Source of the DNA: Massilia agilis
Lineage (GTDB): Bacteria; Pseudomonadota; Gammaproteobacteria; Burkholderiales; Burkholderiaceae_D
Length of the DNA stretch: 64,000 bases
Reading direction: 5' to 3'
Assembly: GCF_024756255.1 (NCBI RefSeq)
Contig: NZ_JANUHB010000003.1
Location: forward strand, 496,001-560,000
In this document: positions 36,485-47,896 of the stretch, piece by piece
How positions within the stretch are numbered: position 1 is the first letter of the stretch
Layout of the letters: each line of letters opens with the position of its first letter
Made by a program: the position numbers and the translations under genes
The notes under the pieces: model-generated
What the model saw: only the letters and a program-made list of their open reading frames with translations
Told to the model about the DNA's origin: nothing
Database searches by the model: none

Positions 36485-38971
36485 ATGAGCAGCGAGCAAA
36501 CCGAAGTATCCACCAGCCAGGCGCGCCTGGCGCCGGTCGTCGGGCCGGCCTCGTTCGGCCTGGCGGTGATGGGCGGCGACCTGAAGATCCGTTCCGCCAA
36601 CCAGGCGTTCCTGGCCCGCGCCGGGGCCAGCGCCGAGCAGGCGACCGGCATGCCGCTGGCGTCGTTCTTCGGTCCCGATACCGATCCGGCCTGCGTGCAC
36701 GAACTGAACGAGGCGGTCCATTGCCGGCGCGAGTGTTCGGGCAAGGTCCGCTTCAAGGGGCCGGAGGGCGCCGACTTTCCGGCCGAGCTGTCGATCATCC
36801 CGGTGTGCGAGGATGGCCAGCTGCAGCACTACGTCGTGGTCCTGCGCGACCTGCACGACACCGAGGAAGCGCAGGCCCTGCTGGACGCGACCAGCAGGCG
36901 TTTCCAGGGCCTGCTCGAGCACCTGCCCGCCGGCGTGGTCGTGCACGGCAGCGATTCGCGCATACTGGCGGTCAATGCGCGCGGCGCCGCGCTGCTGGGC
37001 GCCAGCCAGAGCGACCTGGTCAAACGCAGCGCCTACGACGACTGGTCCCTGCTGCGCGAAGACGGCAGCCGCATGACGCCGCACGAATACCCGGTCTGCC
37101 GCACGCTGCAAGAGCGCCGCAATATGTCCGACCTGCTGGTGGGCATCGACCGTGACGGCAACGCCGAACCGGCATGGTTGATGTGCAACACCTACCTGGT
37201 GTGCGAGGACGGCAGCGAGCTGTCCGAGGTCGTGGTCTGCTTTACCGATTGCACCAAGCTCAAGCGAACCGAGCGCGCGCTGCACAAGTCCGAGGAGCGG
37301 CTGCGCCTGGTGCTGCAGGGATCCACCGACGCGCCGTGGGACTGGAACCTGCGCACCGGCGAGCTGTACTATTCGCCGCGCTGGTGGGAGATGGTCGGGC
37401 GCGTGCCCGGCGAGTTGCCGGAAGACGCGGCGCTGTGGCTGCGCCTGGCCCATCCGGACGATGCGCCGCGGGTGCGCGCCGAGTTCGACCAGGTGCTGGC
37501 CGGCACCGGCAGCTCGTACGAGATCGAGTTCCGCCTGCAGCACAAGGACGGGCACCACGTGCCGGTGCTCTCGCGCGGGATGATCTTGCGCGACCAGCAA
37601 GGCAGGCCGCTCCGGGTGTCGGGCACCAACACCGACCTCACCGAGCGCAAGCAGGCCGAGCACAACATCCACCAGCTGGCGTATTTCGACTTCCTGACCG
37701 GGTTGCCGAACCGACGCTTCCTGATGGACGAATTGCAGCGCCTGCTCAGCCGCAGCGCGCGCAGCGGCCAGCTGGGCGCGCTGCTGTTCCTCGACCTGGA
37801 CAACTTCAAGATGCTCAACGACACGCTCGGCCACGAAACCGGCGACCTGTTGCTGCGCCAGGTCGCGTACCGGCTGCGCCACGCGGTGCGCGATTCGGAC
37901 TGCGTGGCCCGGCTGGGCGGCGATGAGTTCGTGCTGCTGCTGGACTGCCTGGGGAAAAACCGGCAGGCGGCCGCCAACGAGGCTGGCACCGTGGCCGGCA
38001 AGGTGCTGGCGGCCTGCGACGAGGCGTATGCGCTGCCGGCGGGCGCCTACCGCAGCACGCCCAGCATCGGCATTGCGATGTTCGACGCGCGCAGCGCCAG
38101 CGCCGACGTGGTGCTGCGCCAGGCCGACCTGGCGATGTACCAGGCCAAGGCGGCCGGGCGCAACACGCTGCGCTTCTTCGACCCGGCCATGCAGTCCAGC
38201 ATCGACCGTCGCTACAGCATGGAGCATGACCTGCGCCAGGGCATTCAACGCAACGAGTTCAGGCTCTATTGCCAGCCGCAGTTCGACGCGGCCGGCGAGC
38301 TGGCCGGCGGCGAGGTGCTGCTGCGCTGGCAGCGGGCCGGGCACGGGCTGGTCGGCCCGTCGGAGTTCATCGGCCTGGCCGAAGCCACCGGCCTGGTGCG
38401 CGCGCTGGGCCAGTGGGTGCTGCGCGAAACCTGCGCGCGCCTGGCGGCGTGGTCCGGCCATCCGCGGCTGGGCAAGGTGACGCTGGCCGTGAACGTGAGC
38501 GCGCAGCAGCTGCACATGCCCGACTTCCCCGCGCAGGTGCTGGCCACGGTGCGCGAGACCGGCGCCGATCCGGCCCGGCTGGGCCTGGAGCTGACCGAAA
38601 GCGTGCTGGCCGAAAACCTCGACGACGCGATCGCCAAGATGGAGTGCCTGGAGCGCGACGGCGTGCGCTTCTCGATCGACGACTTCGGCACCGGCTATTC
38701 CTCGCTCAGCTACCTGAAGCGCTTTCCGCTCGAAACGCTCAAGATCGACCGTTCGTTCGTCCACGACATCCATACCGACCCGGACGCCGCCGCCATCGTC
38801 GAAGTCATCATCACGCTGGCGCGCAAGCTGGGCCTGAAAGTGACAGCCGAAGGCGTGGAGCAGGAGGAGCAGCGCCAGTTCCTGGAGGCCGGCGGCTGCG
38901 ACCGCTTCCAGGGCTTCCTGTTCGGCCAGCCGCTGGCAATGGACGAATTCGAGCGGGTGTTCAGCGCCTAG
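36485..38971 (+). CDS. PAS-GGDEF-EAL c-di-GMP signalling protein
   Basis: 828 residues, no transmembrane segment. Three PAS-type sensor regions cover about residues 20-130, 140-260 and 275-395 (the last with the PAC motif GTNTDLTERKQAE). The GGDEF domain has an intact GGDEF at about 478-482 and an RxxD inhibition site (RDSD). The EAL domain shows GGEVLLRW at about 607 (E-V-L in place of E-A-L), LTESVLAEN, DDFGTGYSSLSYLKRFPLET and KIDRSF. Both active sites look complete, so it may make and break c-di-GMP, with PAS input choosing the direction. The signal is unknown. Confidence 0.93.
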   Translation: MSSEQTEVSTSQARLAPVVGPASFGLAVMGGDLKIRSANQAFLARAGASAEQATGMPLASFFGPDTDPACVHELNEAVHCRRECSGKVRFKGPEGADFPAELSIIPVCEDGQLQHYVVVLRDLHDTEEAQALLDATSRRFQGLLEHLPAGVVVHGSDSRILAVNARGAALLGASQSDLVKRSAYDDWSLLREDGSRMTPHEYPVCRTLQERRNMSDLLVGIDRDGNAEPAWLMCNTYLVCEDGSELSEVVVCFTDCTKLKRTERALHKSEERLRLVLQGSTDAPWDWNLRTGELYYSPRWWEMVGRVPGELPEDAALWLRLAHPDDAPRVRAEFDQVLAGTGSSYEIEFRLQHKDGHHVPVLSRGMILRDQQGRPLRVSGTNTDLTERKQAEHNIHQLAYFDFLTGLPNRRFLMDELQRLLSRSARSGQLGALLFLDLDNFKMLNDTLGHETGDLLLRQVAYRLRHAVRDSDCVARLGGDEFVLLLDCLGKNRQAAANEAGTVAGKVLAACDEAYALPAGAYRSTPSIGIAMFDARSASADVVLRQADLAMYQAKAAGRNTLRFFDPAMQSSIDRRYSMEHDLRQGIQRNEFRLYCQPQFDAAGELAGGEVLLRWQRAGHGLVGPSEFIGLAEATGLVRALGQWVLRETCARLAAWSGHPRLGKVTLAVNVSAQQLHMPDFPAQVLATVRETGADPARLGLELTESVLAENLDDAIAKMECLERDGVRFSIDDFGTGYSSLSYLKRFPLETLKIDRSFVHDIHTDPDAAAIVEVIITLARKLGLKVTAEGVEQEEQRQFLEAGGCDRFQGFLFGQPLAMDEFERVFSA

Positions 38972-39101
38972 CGCGCCCGCTTCCGTTAAAAATGCGGAAG
39001 GCAACTTCACGAATTAACCAAAAGTTACCCCCTTCTTCTCCGTATGCAAGCCGGGAAACATGGCGTAATGTAATGCCCATTGCTTAAACGGAACCTTGGA
39101 T

Positions 39102-40217
<1,116 letters not shown>

Positions 40218-40248
40218 ACGGGCTGTCGCGCACCGACGCTTGTTTCTC

Positions 40249-40364
40249 GTAGGGTGGGCGGGTCTCCCGCCCACGCGTTCAGCAAGCGCGTGGGCGGATA
40301 GGGCACACGTTCGAGCCACACACGCCCGGGTTGAACGCGTGGGCGGGAAACCCGCCCACCCTAC
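40249..40364. repeat. Family A double-hairpin repeat, copy 4
   Basis: The left hairpin is GGGCGGG-tct-CCCGCCC and the right GGGCGGG-aaa-CCCGCCC, flanked by ACGCGTTCA/TTGAACGCGT and outer ends GTAGGGT/ACCCTAC. It lies between convergent genes. The TAG at 40361-40363 (minus strand) is the stop codon of the antiporter gene, so the repeat supplies it. Confidence 0.85.
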
Positions 40365-42337
40365 ACCAGGCGTCCTTCTGCCCGCTCTACCGCATCGGCC
40401 GAGCCGCGCAGCACCACCACGTCGCCCGCCTGCAGCACCGTGTCGGCGCTGGCCTCGAGCCGGTCGCGCCCGCGCCGGATGATCGTGACTTCGGCCTTGA
40501 CCTCGTCCAGCGCCAGTTCGCCCAGCGCGCGCCCGGCCGCAGCCGCATCGTCGGGCAGCAGCACCGAGTGCAGCCGCACGTAGTTGTGTTCCGGATCGTC
40601 CACCACGTCGCTGGCGCCATGGAAGTAGCCGCGCAGCGCCGCGTAGCGCTCGTCGCGCGCAGTCTGCACCCGGTGCACCACGCGCCGCAACGGCACGCCC
40701 ATCACCACCAGCGCGTGCGAGGCGAGCATCAGGCTGCTCTCCAGCGCTTCCGGCACCACCTCGGCCGCGCCGGCCTTCTTGAGCGTGTCCAGGTCGCTGT
40801 CGTCGTGGCTGCGCACGATCACCGGCACGCTGGGGGCCAGCTCGTGCACCAGGTCGAGCACCCGCAGCGCCGCGCGCGTGTCGGCAAAGGTGATCACCAG
40901 CGCACTGGCGCGCTTGATGCCGGCGGCGATCAGCGCTTCGCGCCGCCCGGCGTCGCCGTACGACACGTTCGAGCCCGCCGCCTGCGCCTCCTGCACCCGC
41001 TCCGGGTCCAGGTCGAGCGCGTACCACGGCAGCTTTTCCTCGGTCAGCAGCGTGGCCAGGCTCTGGCCGCTGCGGCCGAACCCGGCCACGATCACGTGCT
41101 TCTGCGCGGCCATGGTGCGGCTGGCCAGCTGGGTCAGCTGCAGCGACTGCAGCATCCATTCATTGGACGCGATCTTCATCACCAGCTGGTCCGACTTGGC
41201 GATCACGAACGGCGCCACCAGCATCGACAGCACCATCGAGGCCAGCACCAGCTGGATCACGAACGGATCGATCAGGTTCGAGCCGGAGGCCAGGTTCAGC
41301 AGCACGAAGCCGAATTCGCCCGCCTGCGCCAGCGCCAGGCCGGTGCGCATGGCCACGCCGTCGGACGAGCCGAACGCCTTGGCCAGGAGCGCGATCAGCG
41401 CGAACTTGAGCAGCACCGGCACCGCCAGCAGGATCAACACCAGCCACCAGTTCTGCAGCACCAGCTGCACGTTGAGCAGCATGCCGATGGTGATGAAGAA
41501 CAGGCCCAGCAACACGTCGCGGAACGGCTTGATGTCTTCTTCCACCTGGTGCTTGTACTGGGTCTCGGAGATCAGCATGCCGGCCACGAACGCGCCCAGC
41601 GCCATCGACAGCCCGGCGCGCTCGGTGATCCAGGCGGCGCCCAGCGTCACCAGGAGCAGGTTGAGCATGAACAGCTCCTGCGAGCGGCGCTTGACCACCA
41701 CGGTGAACCACTTGCGCATCCATTTCTGGCCGAAGAACAGCAGCAGCGCGAGCACCGCGGCGGCCTTCACGCCGGCCCAGGCCAGGTTGGCGGCCAGGTG
41801 TTCCGGATTGGCCAGCGAGGGAATCAGGATCAAGAGCGGCACCACCGCCAGGTCCTGGAACAGCAGGATGCCGATGATCAGCCGCCCGTGCGGGCTTTCC
41901 AGCTCCAGCCGCTCGGTGAGCAGCTTGACGACAATGGCGGTGGACGACATCGCCAGCGCGCCGCCGAGGGCGAACGCGGCTTGCCAGCCGATGTGCAGGT
42001 GCGGCGCAAAGTGCGCGGCGACAAACCCGGCCACCACGGTGGCCACGATGGTCAGCACCACCTGCGCCAGCCCCAGCCCGAACACCAGCCGGCGCATGGC
42101 CTTGAGCTGGGCCAGGGAAAACTCCAGCCCGATCGAGAACATCAGGAACACCACGCCGAATTCGGCCAGCCCGTGCGTGGTGGGGCTGTTTTCTGCCAGG
42201 CCCAGCGCGTGCGGGCCGATCAGCACGCCGACGGCGAGGTAGCCCAGCATGGGCGGCAGGTGCAGCATGCGGAAGGCAACCACGCCCAGCACGGCACTTC
42301 CAAGGAGAAGGAGGGTCAGCTGGAGTCCTGATTCCAT
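40361..42337 (-). CDS. ybaL: CPA2-family cation:proton antiporter with RCK domains (KefB/YbaL type)
   Basis: 658 residues. About 12 transmembrane helices fill residues 1-380 (Na/H exchanger fold; MFSIGLEFSL, GALAMSSTAIVVKLL, LLFQDLAVVPLL). A TrkA-N Rossmann domain follows (HVIVAGFGRSGQSLATLLTE), then a TrkA-C domain (LHSVLLPDDAAAAGRALGEL) at the end. Proteins of this kind exchange potassium or other cations for protons under nucleotide or glutathione control. The symbol is by family resemblance. It is divergent from kdsD and ends in the family A repeat. Confidence 0.88.
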   Translation of the reverse strand: MESGLQLTLLLLGSAVLGVVAFRMLHLPPMLGYLAVGVLIGPHALGLAENSPTTHGLAEFGVVFLMFSIGLEFSLAQLKAMRRLVFGLGLAQVVLTIVATVVAGFVAAHFAPHLHIGWQAAFALGGALAMSSTAIVVKLLTERLELESPHGRLIIGILLFQDLAVVPLLILIPSLANPEHLAANLAWAGVKAAAVLALLLFFGQKWMRKWFTVVVKRRSQELFMLNLLLVTLGAAWITERAGLSMALGAFVAGMLISETQYKHQVEEDIKPFRDVLLGLFFITIGMLLNVQLVLQNWWLVLILLAVPVLLKFALIALLAKAFGSSDGVAMRTGLALAQAGEFGFVLLNLASGSNLIDPFVIQLVLASMVLSMLVAPFVIAKSDQLVMKIASNEWMLQSLQLTQLASRTMAAQKHVIVAGFGRSGQSLATLLTEEKLPWYALDLDPERVQEAQAAGSNVSYGDAGRREALIAAGIKRASALVITFADTRAALRVLDLVHELAPSVPVIVRSHDDSDLDTLKKAGAAEVVPEALESSLMLASHALVVMGVPLRRVVHRVQTARDERYAALRGYFHGASDVVDDPEHNYVRLHSVLLPDDAAAAGRALGELALDEVKAEVTIIRRGRDRLEASADTVLQAGDVVVLRGSADAVERAEGRLV

Positions 42338-42408
42338 GCGGGGAGGTCACCTCATAGGGAAGAGTTGGTTTCTTATGTCTGGCAAGTTTCTTGCTTTCGC
42401 AATTCGGC

Positions 42409-42414
42409 TATACT
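42409..42414 (+). promoter_or_regulatory. Putative -10 element (TATACT) for kdsD
   Basis: TATACT lies 7-12 bases before the ATG at 42421, with only a weak -35 (TTTCTT) upstream. If used, transcription would begin at about the ATG of 42421, implying either leaderless translation or use of the ATG at 42445. Confidence 0.35.
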
Positions 42415-42420
42415 TTCGGC

Positions 42421-43443
42421 ATGAGTGTAACCCATGAAAAAACAATGCTGAAAGTTTTCGACAACATCCAGGCTCGGCGTGTCATGCAGCTGGCCCGCGA
42501 AACCCTCGAAATCGAGGCGGACGCGATCCGCGCCCTGCATGCCCGGCTCGAACACGACGACAGCGTCGCGCGCGCCGTCGCCGTCCTGTTCGCCTGCACG
42601 GGCCGCGTGGTGGTGTCGGGCATGGGCAAGTCCGGCCACATCGGCCGCAAGATCGCCGCCACGCTGGCCTCCACCGGCACGCCGGCCATGTTCGTCCACC
42701 CGGGCGAAGCCGCGCACGGCGACCTGGGCATGGTCACCGCGCAAGACGTGTTCATTGCAATCTCGAACTCGGGCGAGTCGTCCGAGCTGATGGAAATCCT
42801 GCCGGTGGTCAAGCGCATGGGCACGCCGCTCATCGCCATGACCGGCCGCCCGCAGTCGCGCCTGGCCCAGCTGGCCGACGTGCACCTCGATATTTCGGTG
42901 GCCAAGGAGGCCTGCCCGCTGAACCTGGCGCCCACCGCCAGCACCACCGTGACGCTGGCGCTGGGTGACGCGCTGGCGGTGGCGCTGCTGGATGCGCGCG
43001 GCTTCAAGGAAGAGGACTTCGCGCGCTCGCACCCCGGCGGCGCGCTCGGCCGGCGCCTGCTCACCCACGTGCGCGACGTGATGCGCACCGGTGACGCAAT
43101 TCCCGCCGTGGCGCCCGACGTGCCGCTGGCGCAGGCGCTGGTGGAGGTGTCGCAGAAGGGCATGGGCATGACCGCCGTGGTCGACGAACAGCGGCGCCCG
43201 GTCGGCGTGTTCACCGACGGCGACCTGCGCCGCCTGATCGAGCGCGTGCAGGACTTTTCCAAACTGACCATCCGCGATGTGATGCATCCGAACCCGCGCA
43301 GCGTGCATCCCGACCAGCTGGCGGTGGACGCCGTCGCGGTGATGGAAGAATTCCGCATCAACCAGATGCTGGTGGTGGACGACGACGGCAAGCTCGTCGG
43401 CGCCCTGCACATCCACGACCTGACCCGCGCAAAGGTGATTTGA
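42421..43443 (+). CDS. kdsD: D-arabinose 5-phosphate isomerase (KpsF/GutQ family)
   Basis: 340 residues: a SIS sugar-isomerase domain (VVSGMGKSGHIGRKIAATLA, ISNSGESSELMEILP) and two CBS domains (about 210-330). It converts ribulose 5-phosphate to arabinose 5-phosphate, the first step to Kdo of lipopolysaccharide. Start at 42421 or, equally possible, 42445 (MLKVFDN), given a -10 element just upstream. Its stop overlaps the kdsC ATG by one base; the operon continues through lptC-lptA-lptB-rpoN-hpf. Confidence 0.93.
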   Translation: MSVTHEKTMLKVFDNIQARRVMQLARETLEIEADAIRALHARLEHDDSVARAVAVLFACTGRVVVSGMGKSGHIGRKIAATLASTGTPAMFVHPGEAAHGDLGMVTAQDVFIAISNSGESSELMEILPVVKRMGTPLIAMTGRPQSRLAQLADVHLDISVAKEACPLNLAPTASTTVTLALGDALAVALLDARGFKEEDFARSHPGGALGRRLLTHVRDVMRTGDAIPAVAPDVPLAQALVEVSQKGMGMTAVVDEQRRPVGVFTDGDLRRLIERVQDFSKLTIRDVMHPNPRSVHPDQLAVDAVAVMEEFRINQMLVVDDDGKLVGALHIHDLTRAKVI

Positions 43444-43973
43444 TGACGCCACTGGAACACATGCAGCGCGCCGCGCGCGTCAAAGTGATGATCTTCGACG
43501 TCGACGGCGTGCTGACCGACGGCAGCCTCACTTACAACGCGGACGGCGAGGCCACCAAGACCTTCTACGTGCTCGATGGCCTGGGCATCCAGCTGCTGCA
43601 AAGGACCGGCGTGCAGACCGCGATCATCAGCGCGCGCCAGTCGCCGATCGTGGTCACGCGCGCGCGCGACCTGGGCATCAACCACGTGTACCAGGGCATC
43701 CACGACAAGCGCGTGGCGTTTTCCAAACTGCTGGAGGCGACCGGCGCGACGGTGGAGCAGTGCGGCTACATCGGTGACGACGTGATCGACCTGCCGCTCC
43801 TGATGCGGGTGGGCTTTGCCGTGACCGTGCCCACCGGCCACCCCGAGGTGCAGCACCGCGCCCATTACGTGACGAAGGCCCCGGGCGGGCGCGGCGCGGT
43901 GCGCGAGGTGTGCGACCTCGTGATGCGCGCCCAGGGCACCTACGAACAGGCGCTTGCGCCTTACTTTGCCTGA
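43443..43973 (+). CDS. kdsC: 3-deoxy-D-manno-octulosonate 8-phosphate phosphatase
   Basis: A 176-residue small HAD phosphatase without a cap domain. The nucleophile motif is FDVDGVLTDG (both Asp present), and GYIGDDVIDLPLL is the metal-binding motif IV. It removes phosphate from Kdo-8-P. The start overlaps the kdsD stop, and lptC begins 4 bp after its stop. Confidence 0.95.
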   Translation: MTPLEHMQRAARVKVMIFDVDGVLTDGSLTYNADGEATKTFYVLDGLGIQLLQRTGVQTAIISARQSPIVVTRARDLGINHVYQGIHDKRVAFSKLLEATGATVEQCGYIGDDVIDLPLLMRVGFAVTVPTGHPEVQHRAHYVTKAPGGRGAVREVCDLVMRAQGTYEQALAPYFA

Positions 43974-43977
43974 TACG

Positions 43978-44583
43978 ATGGCCACCTACGTGAACAAGCG
44001 CACCGCACACCGCTGGCGCCTGCTGGCGGTGATGCTGCTGGGGGTGTTCTGCGCCTTCGGCAGTTTCTGGCTGTTGCAGCTGGTCACGCAATCGAACCAG
44101 GGCGCCCAGCTGGGCGCACGCGGCAACGAACCGGACTACATCGTCGACAACTTCAGCTTCGTGCGCATGGGGCCCAATGGCAAGCCGCGCTACGTGGTGT
44201 CGGGCAATCGCCTGACGCACCGGCCGGTGGACGACGTGTCGTTCGTCGACAAGCCGGTGGTGCAGGGCATGACGGTCGAGCACCCGCGCATGACCATGAC
44301 CGCCGACCGCGCGCGCATTTTGCATGGCCAGAACCAGGTTGATTTGATCGGCAACGTGGACGTCCAGCGGCCTGGCAACGCGACCTCGCAGCCGCTGTCG
44401 ATCAAGACCGAGCAGATGACCGTGCTGCCGGACGAGGAACTGCTCAAGACCGACAAGCCGGTCGAGATGAAGCTGGGCGGCGCGATCGTGCGCGGCACCG
44501 GCATGCTGGCCAATAACGCGACCCAGCAGGTGCACCTGGCCAGACAGGGCCAGATCATTTACCCGCCGCGCGCCAACCGCTAA
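43978..44583 (+). CDS. lptC: LPS export ABC transporter periplasmic protein LptC
   Basis: 201 residues. One N-terminal transmembrane helix ([20 protein letters not shown]) anchors a periplasmic beta-jellyroll ([20 protein letters not shown] and on) that hands lipopolysaccharide from LptB2FG to LptA. Position between kdsC and lptA is standard. ATG at 43978 starts just before the anchor. Confidence 0.93.
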   Translation: MATYVNKRTAHRWRLLAVMLLGVFCAFGSFWLLQLVTQSNQGAQLGARGNEPDYIVDNFSFVRMGPNGKPRYVVSGNRLTHRPVDDVSFVDKPVVQGMTVEHPRMTMTADRARILHGQNQVDLIGNVDVQRPGNATSQPLSIKTEQMTVLPDEELLKTDKPVEMKLGGAIVRGTGMLANNATQQVHLARQGQIIYPPRANR

Positions 44584-44604
44584 CCCATGACAGGACGAGC
44601 TCCC

Positions 44605-45168
44605 ATGAACAAACTTATCGCTGCCGCCATGCTTTCGCTGGTGACGCTGTGCGCCTCGGCCGAGCGCGCGGACTCGCTCAAGCAGGCGGTGATCAATTAC
44701 GACTCGCTCGACGTGGACGAGGTCAACGGCACGCGCATCCTGACCGGGAACGTGGTGCTCACGCGCGGCACGCTGGTGCTCAAGTCGGACAAGGCGGTGC
44801 TGAAGGAGTCGCCGGAGGGCTACATGAGCCTGACCCTGACCTCCGCGCCCGGCCATGTGGCCACCTTCCGCCAGAAGCGCGACGGCGGGCCCGACCTGTG
44901 GGTCGAGGGCCAGGCCGAGCGCATCGAGTACGACGAGCGCACCGAACTGGTCAAGCTGTTCTCGAACGCGGTGGTCAAGCAGCTGGAAAACAGCAAGCTG
45001 ACCAACGAGGTGGACGGCCCCTTCATCTCCTACGACAACCGCAAGGAGATCGTCGCCGTGCGCAACGACGTGAGCGGCGAGACCAAGCCTGGCAAGGGCC
45101 GCGGCACGCTGATCCTGGCGCCGCGCCGCAATGCGCAGGCCGCGCCGGCACCGGCGGCAGGGAAATGA
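44605..45168 (+). CDS. lptA: Lipopolysaccharide transport periplasmic protein LptA
   Basis: 187 residues with a Sec signal peptide ([19 protein letters not shown]). The rest is the LptA/OstA beta-jellyroll that forms the LPS bridge across the periplasm ([33 protein letters not shown]). ATG at 44605 follows AGGACGAGC; the upstream in-frame ATG at 44587 would lengthen the signal peptide unusually. The stop overlaps the lptB start by four bases (ATGA). Confidence 0.93.
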   Translation: MNKLIAAAMLSLVTLCASAERADSLKQAVINYDSLDVDEVNGTRILTGNVVLTRGTLVLKSDKAVLKESPEGYMSLTLTSAPGHVATFRQKRDGGPDLWVEGQAERIEYDERTELVKLFSNAVVKQLENSKLTNEVDGPFISYDNRKEIVAVRNDVSGETKPGKGRGTLILAPRRNAQAAPAPAAGK

Positions 45169-45929
45169 CGATGGACGGATGCACGAACGGCAGCACCCTG
45201 ATCGTCAAGGGCCTGCAGAAAAGCTACGGCAAGCGGTTGGTGGTGCGCGACGTGTCGCTGCAGGTGGACTGCGGCGAGGTGGTCGGCCTGCTCGGCCCCA
45301 ACGGTGCGGGCAAGACGACTTCGTTCTACATGATCGTGGGCCTGGTGCCGTCCGACGCGGGCGAGATCGACATCGACGGCGTGGACATCTCGAGCCTGCC
45401 GATCCATCGGCGCGCGGTGCTGGGCCTTTCCTACCTGCCGCAGGAAGCGTCGGTGTTCCGCAAGCTGACAGTGGAAGAGAACATCCGCGCCGTGCTCGAG
45501 CTGCAGCACGACGCCAAGGGCAAGCCGCTGTCCAAGGAAGAAATCAACCAGCGCCTGGACACGCTCCTGGCCGAGCTGCAGATCGAGAAGCTGCGCGAGA
45601 ACCCGGCGCTGTCGCTGTCCGGCGGCGAGCGGCGCCGCGTGGAGATCGCGCGTGCGCTGGCCACCAACCCGCGCTTCGTGCTGCTGGACGAGCCGTTCGC
45701 CGGCGTGGACCCGATTGCCGTGATCGAGATCCAGCGCATCGTGCGCTTCCTGAAGGAGCGCGGGATCGGCGTCTTGATCACCGACCACAACGTGCGCGAG
45801 ACGCTTGGCATCTGCGATCGCGCCTACATCATCAACCAGGGCGCGGTGCTTGCGTCCGGCCGGCCCGACGACATCATCGCCAACGAATCGGTGCGGCGCG
45901 TGTACCTGGGTGAACACTTCCGCATGTAG
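45165..45929 (+). CDS. lptB: LPS export ABC transporter ATP-binding protein LptB
   Basis: 254 residues with Walker A (GPNGAGKTT), Q-loop ([17 protein letters not shown]), signature LSGGERRR, Walker B ([13 protein letters not shown]) and the switch His in [10 protein letters not shown]. It powers extraction of LPS from the inner membrane with LptFG. ATG at 45165 overlaps the lptA stop; a second ATG at 45171 is possible. rpoN starts 6 bp downstream. Confidence 0.96.
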   Translation: MTMDGCTNGSTLIVKGLQKSYGKRLVVRDVSLQVDCGEVVGLLGPNGAGKTTSFYMIVGLVPSDAGEIDIDGVDISSLPIHRRAVLGLSYLPQEASVFRKLTVEENIRAVLELQHDAKGKPLSKEEINQRLDTLLAELQIEKLRENPALSLSGGERRRVEIARALATNPRFVLLDEPFAGVDPIAVIEIQRIVRFLKERGIGVLITDHNVRETLGICDRAYIINQGAVLASGRPDDIIANESVRRVYLGEHFRM

Positions 45930-45935
45930 CGGCCC

Positions 45936-47393
45936 ATGAAGCAATCACTGCAACTCCGGACTTCGCAGCACCTGGCGCTCACGCCGCAGCTCCAGCAGTC
46001 CATCCGCTTGCTGCAGCTGTCCACGCTCGAGCTGCACCAGGAGCTCGAGCAGATCCTGTCCGACAACCCGCTGCTGGAACGCCTGGACGATCCGCTTGAC
46101 CATTCGGTGCGCCTGTTGGCCGACGGCGCCATCAACAACGCGCCCGCGCAGCAGGAAGCGCCGGCCGCACCGGGCGAGGGCGGCGAGGTCGAAGCGTTCG
46201 AGGCGGGCGCTGAGGAACCCTCGGCAGTGGAGGCCGATTCCGACTGGGGCGAAGGCGGCCCGGCGCGCACATCGGACGAAGGCGAGGATGGCCGCCCGCA
46301 GCTGGAAGCCGGCGGCCCCACGCTGCGCGAGCACCTGACCGAGCAGGTGCACCTGACCGCTTTGTCCGAGCGCGACCGCGCGCTGGCCGAGCTGGTGATC
46401 GATGCGCTCGACGACAACGGCTACCTGGAGGAGCCGCTGGAAGAGATCCAGGCGCGCCTGCCGGAAGAACTGGAAGTGGATCCGGACGAATTGCGCTGCG
46501 CGCTGGCGCTGGTGCAGAGCCTGGACCCGGCCGGCGTGGGCGCGCGCAACGCGTCCGAATGCCTGGCGCTGCAGATCCGGCGCCTGCCGCGCGTGCCGCT
46601 GGTGGCGCGGCGCCTGGCGCTGACCATCGTCGAACACCACCTGGCATGGTTCGCCCAGCGCGAATTCAACAAGCTCAAGAAAGCGCTCGATTGCGACGAC
46701 GAGGACCTGCGCGAGGCGCAGGCCGTGATCCGCCGCTGCAACCCGCACCCGGGCGCCGCGTTCGCGTCCTCGGCATCGGACTACGTGGTGCCCGACGTGA
46801 TCGTGCGCCGCTCCAAGAACGGCTGGACCGTGAGCCTGAACCAGGAGGTCATGCCGCGACTTCGTGTAAACAGTTTATACGCTTCCATGCTCAAGCAATC
46901 GAAGGGCGAGGCCGGCATGGCCAGCCAGCTGCAGGAAGCGAAATGGCTGATCAAAAACATGCGCCAGCGCTTCGACACGATCCTGCGCGTATCGCAGGCA
47001 ATTGTGGAACGTCAGCGCAACTTTTTTTCACATGGCGCTGTTGCCATGCGGCCCCTTGTTTTGCGCGAGATTGCTGATACACTAGGACTACACGAGAGCA
47101 CAATTTCTCGTGTCACAACGCAGAAGTTCATGCTGACCCCGCACGGCATGTTCGAGCTGAAGTACTTTTTCGGTAGCCACGTCGCGACGGAAGCGGGAGG
47201 TGAGGCCTCGTCGACGGCGATCAGGGCACTGATAGCGCAACTGACAGGAGCAGAAGACCCTAAGAATCCATTATCCGACAGCAAGATCGCGGAAATGCTA
47301 GGGGAACAAGGGATGGTGGTTGCGCGACGTACGGTAGCCAAATACCGCGAAGCACTGAAAATCCCGCCCGTAAGCCTCCGCAAATCCTTGTAA
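45936..47393 (+). CDS. rpoN: RNA polymerase sigma-54 factor
   Basis: 485 residues. The Gln-rich region I ([20 protein letters not shown]) is followed by an acidic variable region (about 55-120), the core-binding domain, the HTH ([15 protein letters not shown]) and the canonical RpoN box [10 protein letters not shown] near the end. Sigma-54 needs activator ATPases and serves nitrogen, motility and other regulons. Location between lptB and hpf, with ptsN nearby, is conserved in proteobacteria. Confidence 0.97.
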   Translation: MKQSLQLRTSQHLALTPQLQQSIRLLQLSTLELHQELEQILSDNPLLERLDDPLDHSVRLLADGAINNAPAQQEAPAAPGEGGEVEAFEAGAEEPSAVEADSDWGEGGPARTSDEGEDGRPQLEAGGPTLREHLTEQVHLTALSERDRALAELVIDALDDNGYLEEPLEEIQARLPEELEVDPDELRCALALVQSLDPAGVGARNASECLALQIRRLPRVPLVARRLALTIVEHHLAWFAQREFNKLKKALDCDDEDLREAQAVIRRCNPHPGAAFASSASDYVVPDVIVRRSKNGWTVSLNQEVMPRLRVNSLYASMLKQSKGEAGMASQLQEAKWLIKNMRQRFDTILRVSQAIVERQRNFFSHGAVAMRPLVLREIADTLGLHESTISRVTTQKFMLTPHGMFELKYFFGSHVATEAGGEASSTAIRALIAQLTGAEDPKNPLSDSKIAEMLGEQGMVVARRTVAKYREALKIPPVSLRKSL

Positions 47394-47452
47394 CAGCACC
47401 GTTCCCCTCCGCGCTGCGTGCGAACGGCTCGCAATTGATCAAAGGAGTGTGT

Positions 47453-47806
47453 ATGAATCTCACAATCAGTGGACACCATCTCGATGTGACTCCCGCCATC
47501 CGTGACTACGTACAGAACAAACTCGAGCGCATTACCCGCCATTTCGATCAAGTGATCGACACCCACGTCATCCTCGCCATCGACAATCTCACCGAAAAAG
47601 AAAAGCGCCAAAAGGCTGAGATCAACATGCGCCTGTCGGGCAAGACGGTTCACGTGGAAAGCGTTGCGCAAGACCTGTACGCGGCCATCGACCTGCTGAT
47701 GGACCGTCTGGATCGCCAGGTTGTGAAGCACAAAACGATTCTCCAGAATCACGCACACGAGGCGCCCAAGCGCATGCCGGAAGGCGGCGCGGAAGCCACC
47801 GCATAA
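47453..47806 (+). CDS. hpf: Ribosome hibernation promoting factor (short HPF)
   Basis: 117 residues of the sigma-54-modulation/S30EA family (MNLTISGHHLDVTPAIRDYV, HFDQVIDTHVILAIDN). It binds the ribosome decoding region in stationary phase. The length is the short form, without the dimerising C-terminal domain of long HPF. A strong AAAGGAG site precedes the ATG at 47453. It is followed by a clear terminator. Confidence 0.95.
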   Translation: MNLTISGHHLDVTPAIRDYVQNKLERITRHFDQVIDTHVILAIDNLTEKEKRQKAEINMRLSGKTVHVESVAQDLYAAIDLLMDRLDRQVVKHKTILQNHAHEAPKRMPEGGAEATA

Positions 47807-47832
47807 AAGGCCTTCAAGGCCTGTCAACTCTG

Positions 47833-47852
47833 GGGCGCTGCGGCGCCCTTTT
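47833..47852 (+). terminator. Rho-independent terminator after hpf
   Basis: GGGCGC (47833-47838), loop TGCG, GCGCCC (47843-47848), then TTTT. It lies 27 bp after the hpf stop and would end the kdsD-to-hpf operon. Confidence 0.8.
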
Positions 47853-47896
47853 GCTTTCCCGGGCGCGGTAGAATGGATGTCTTTTCAACCACATCG

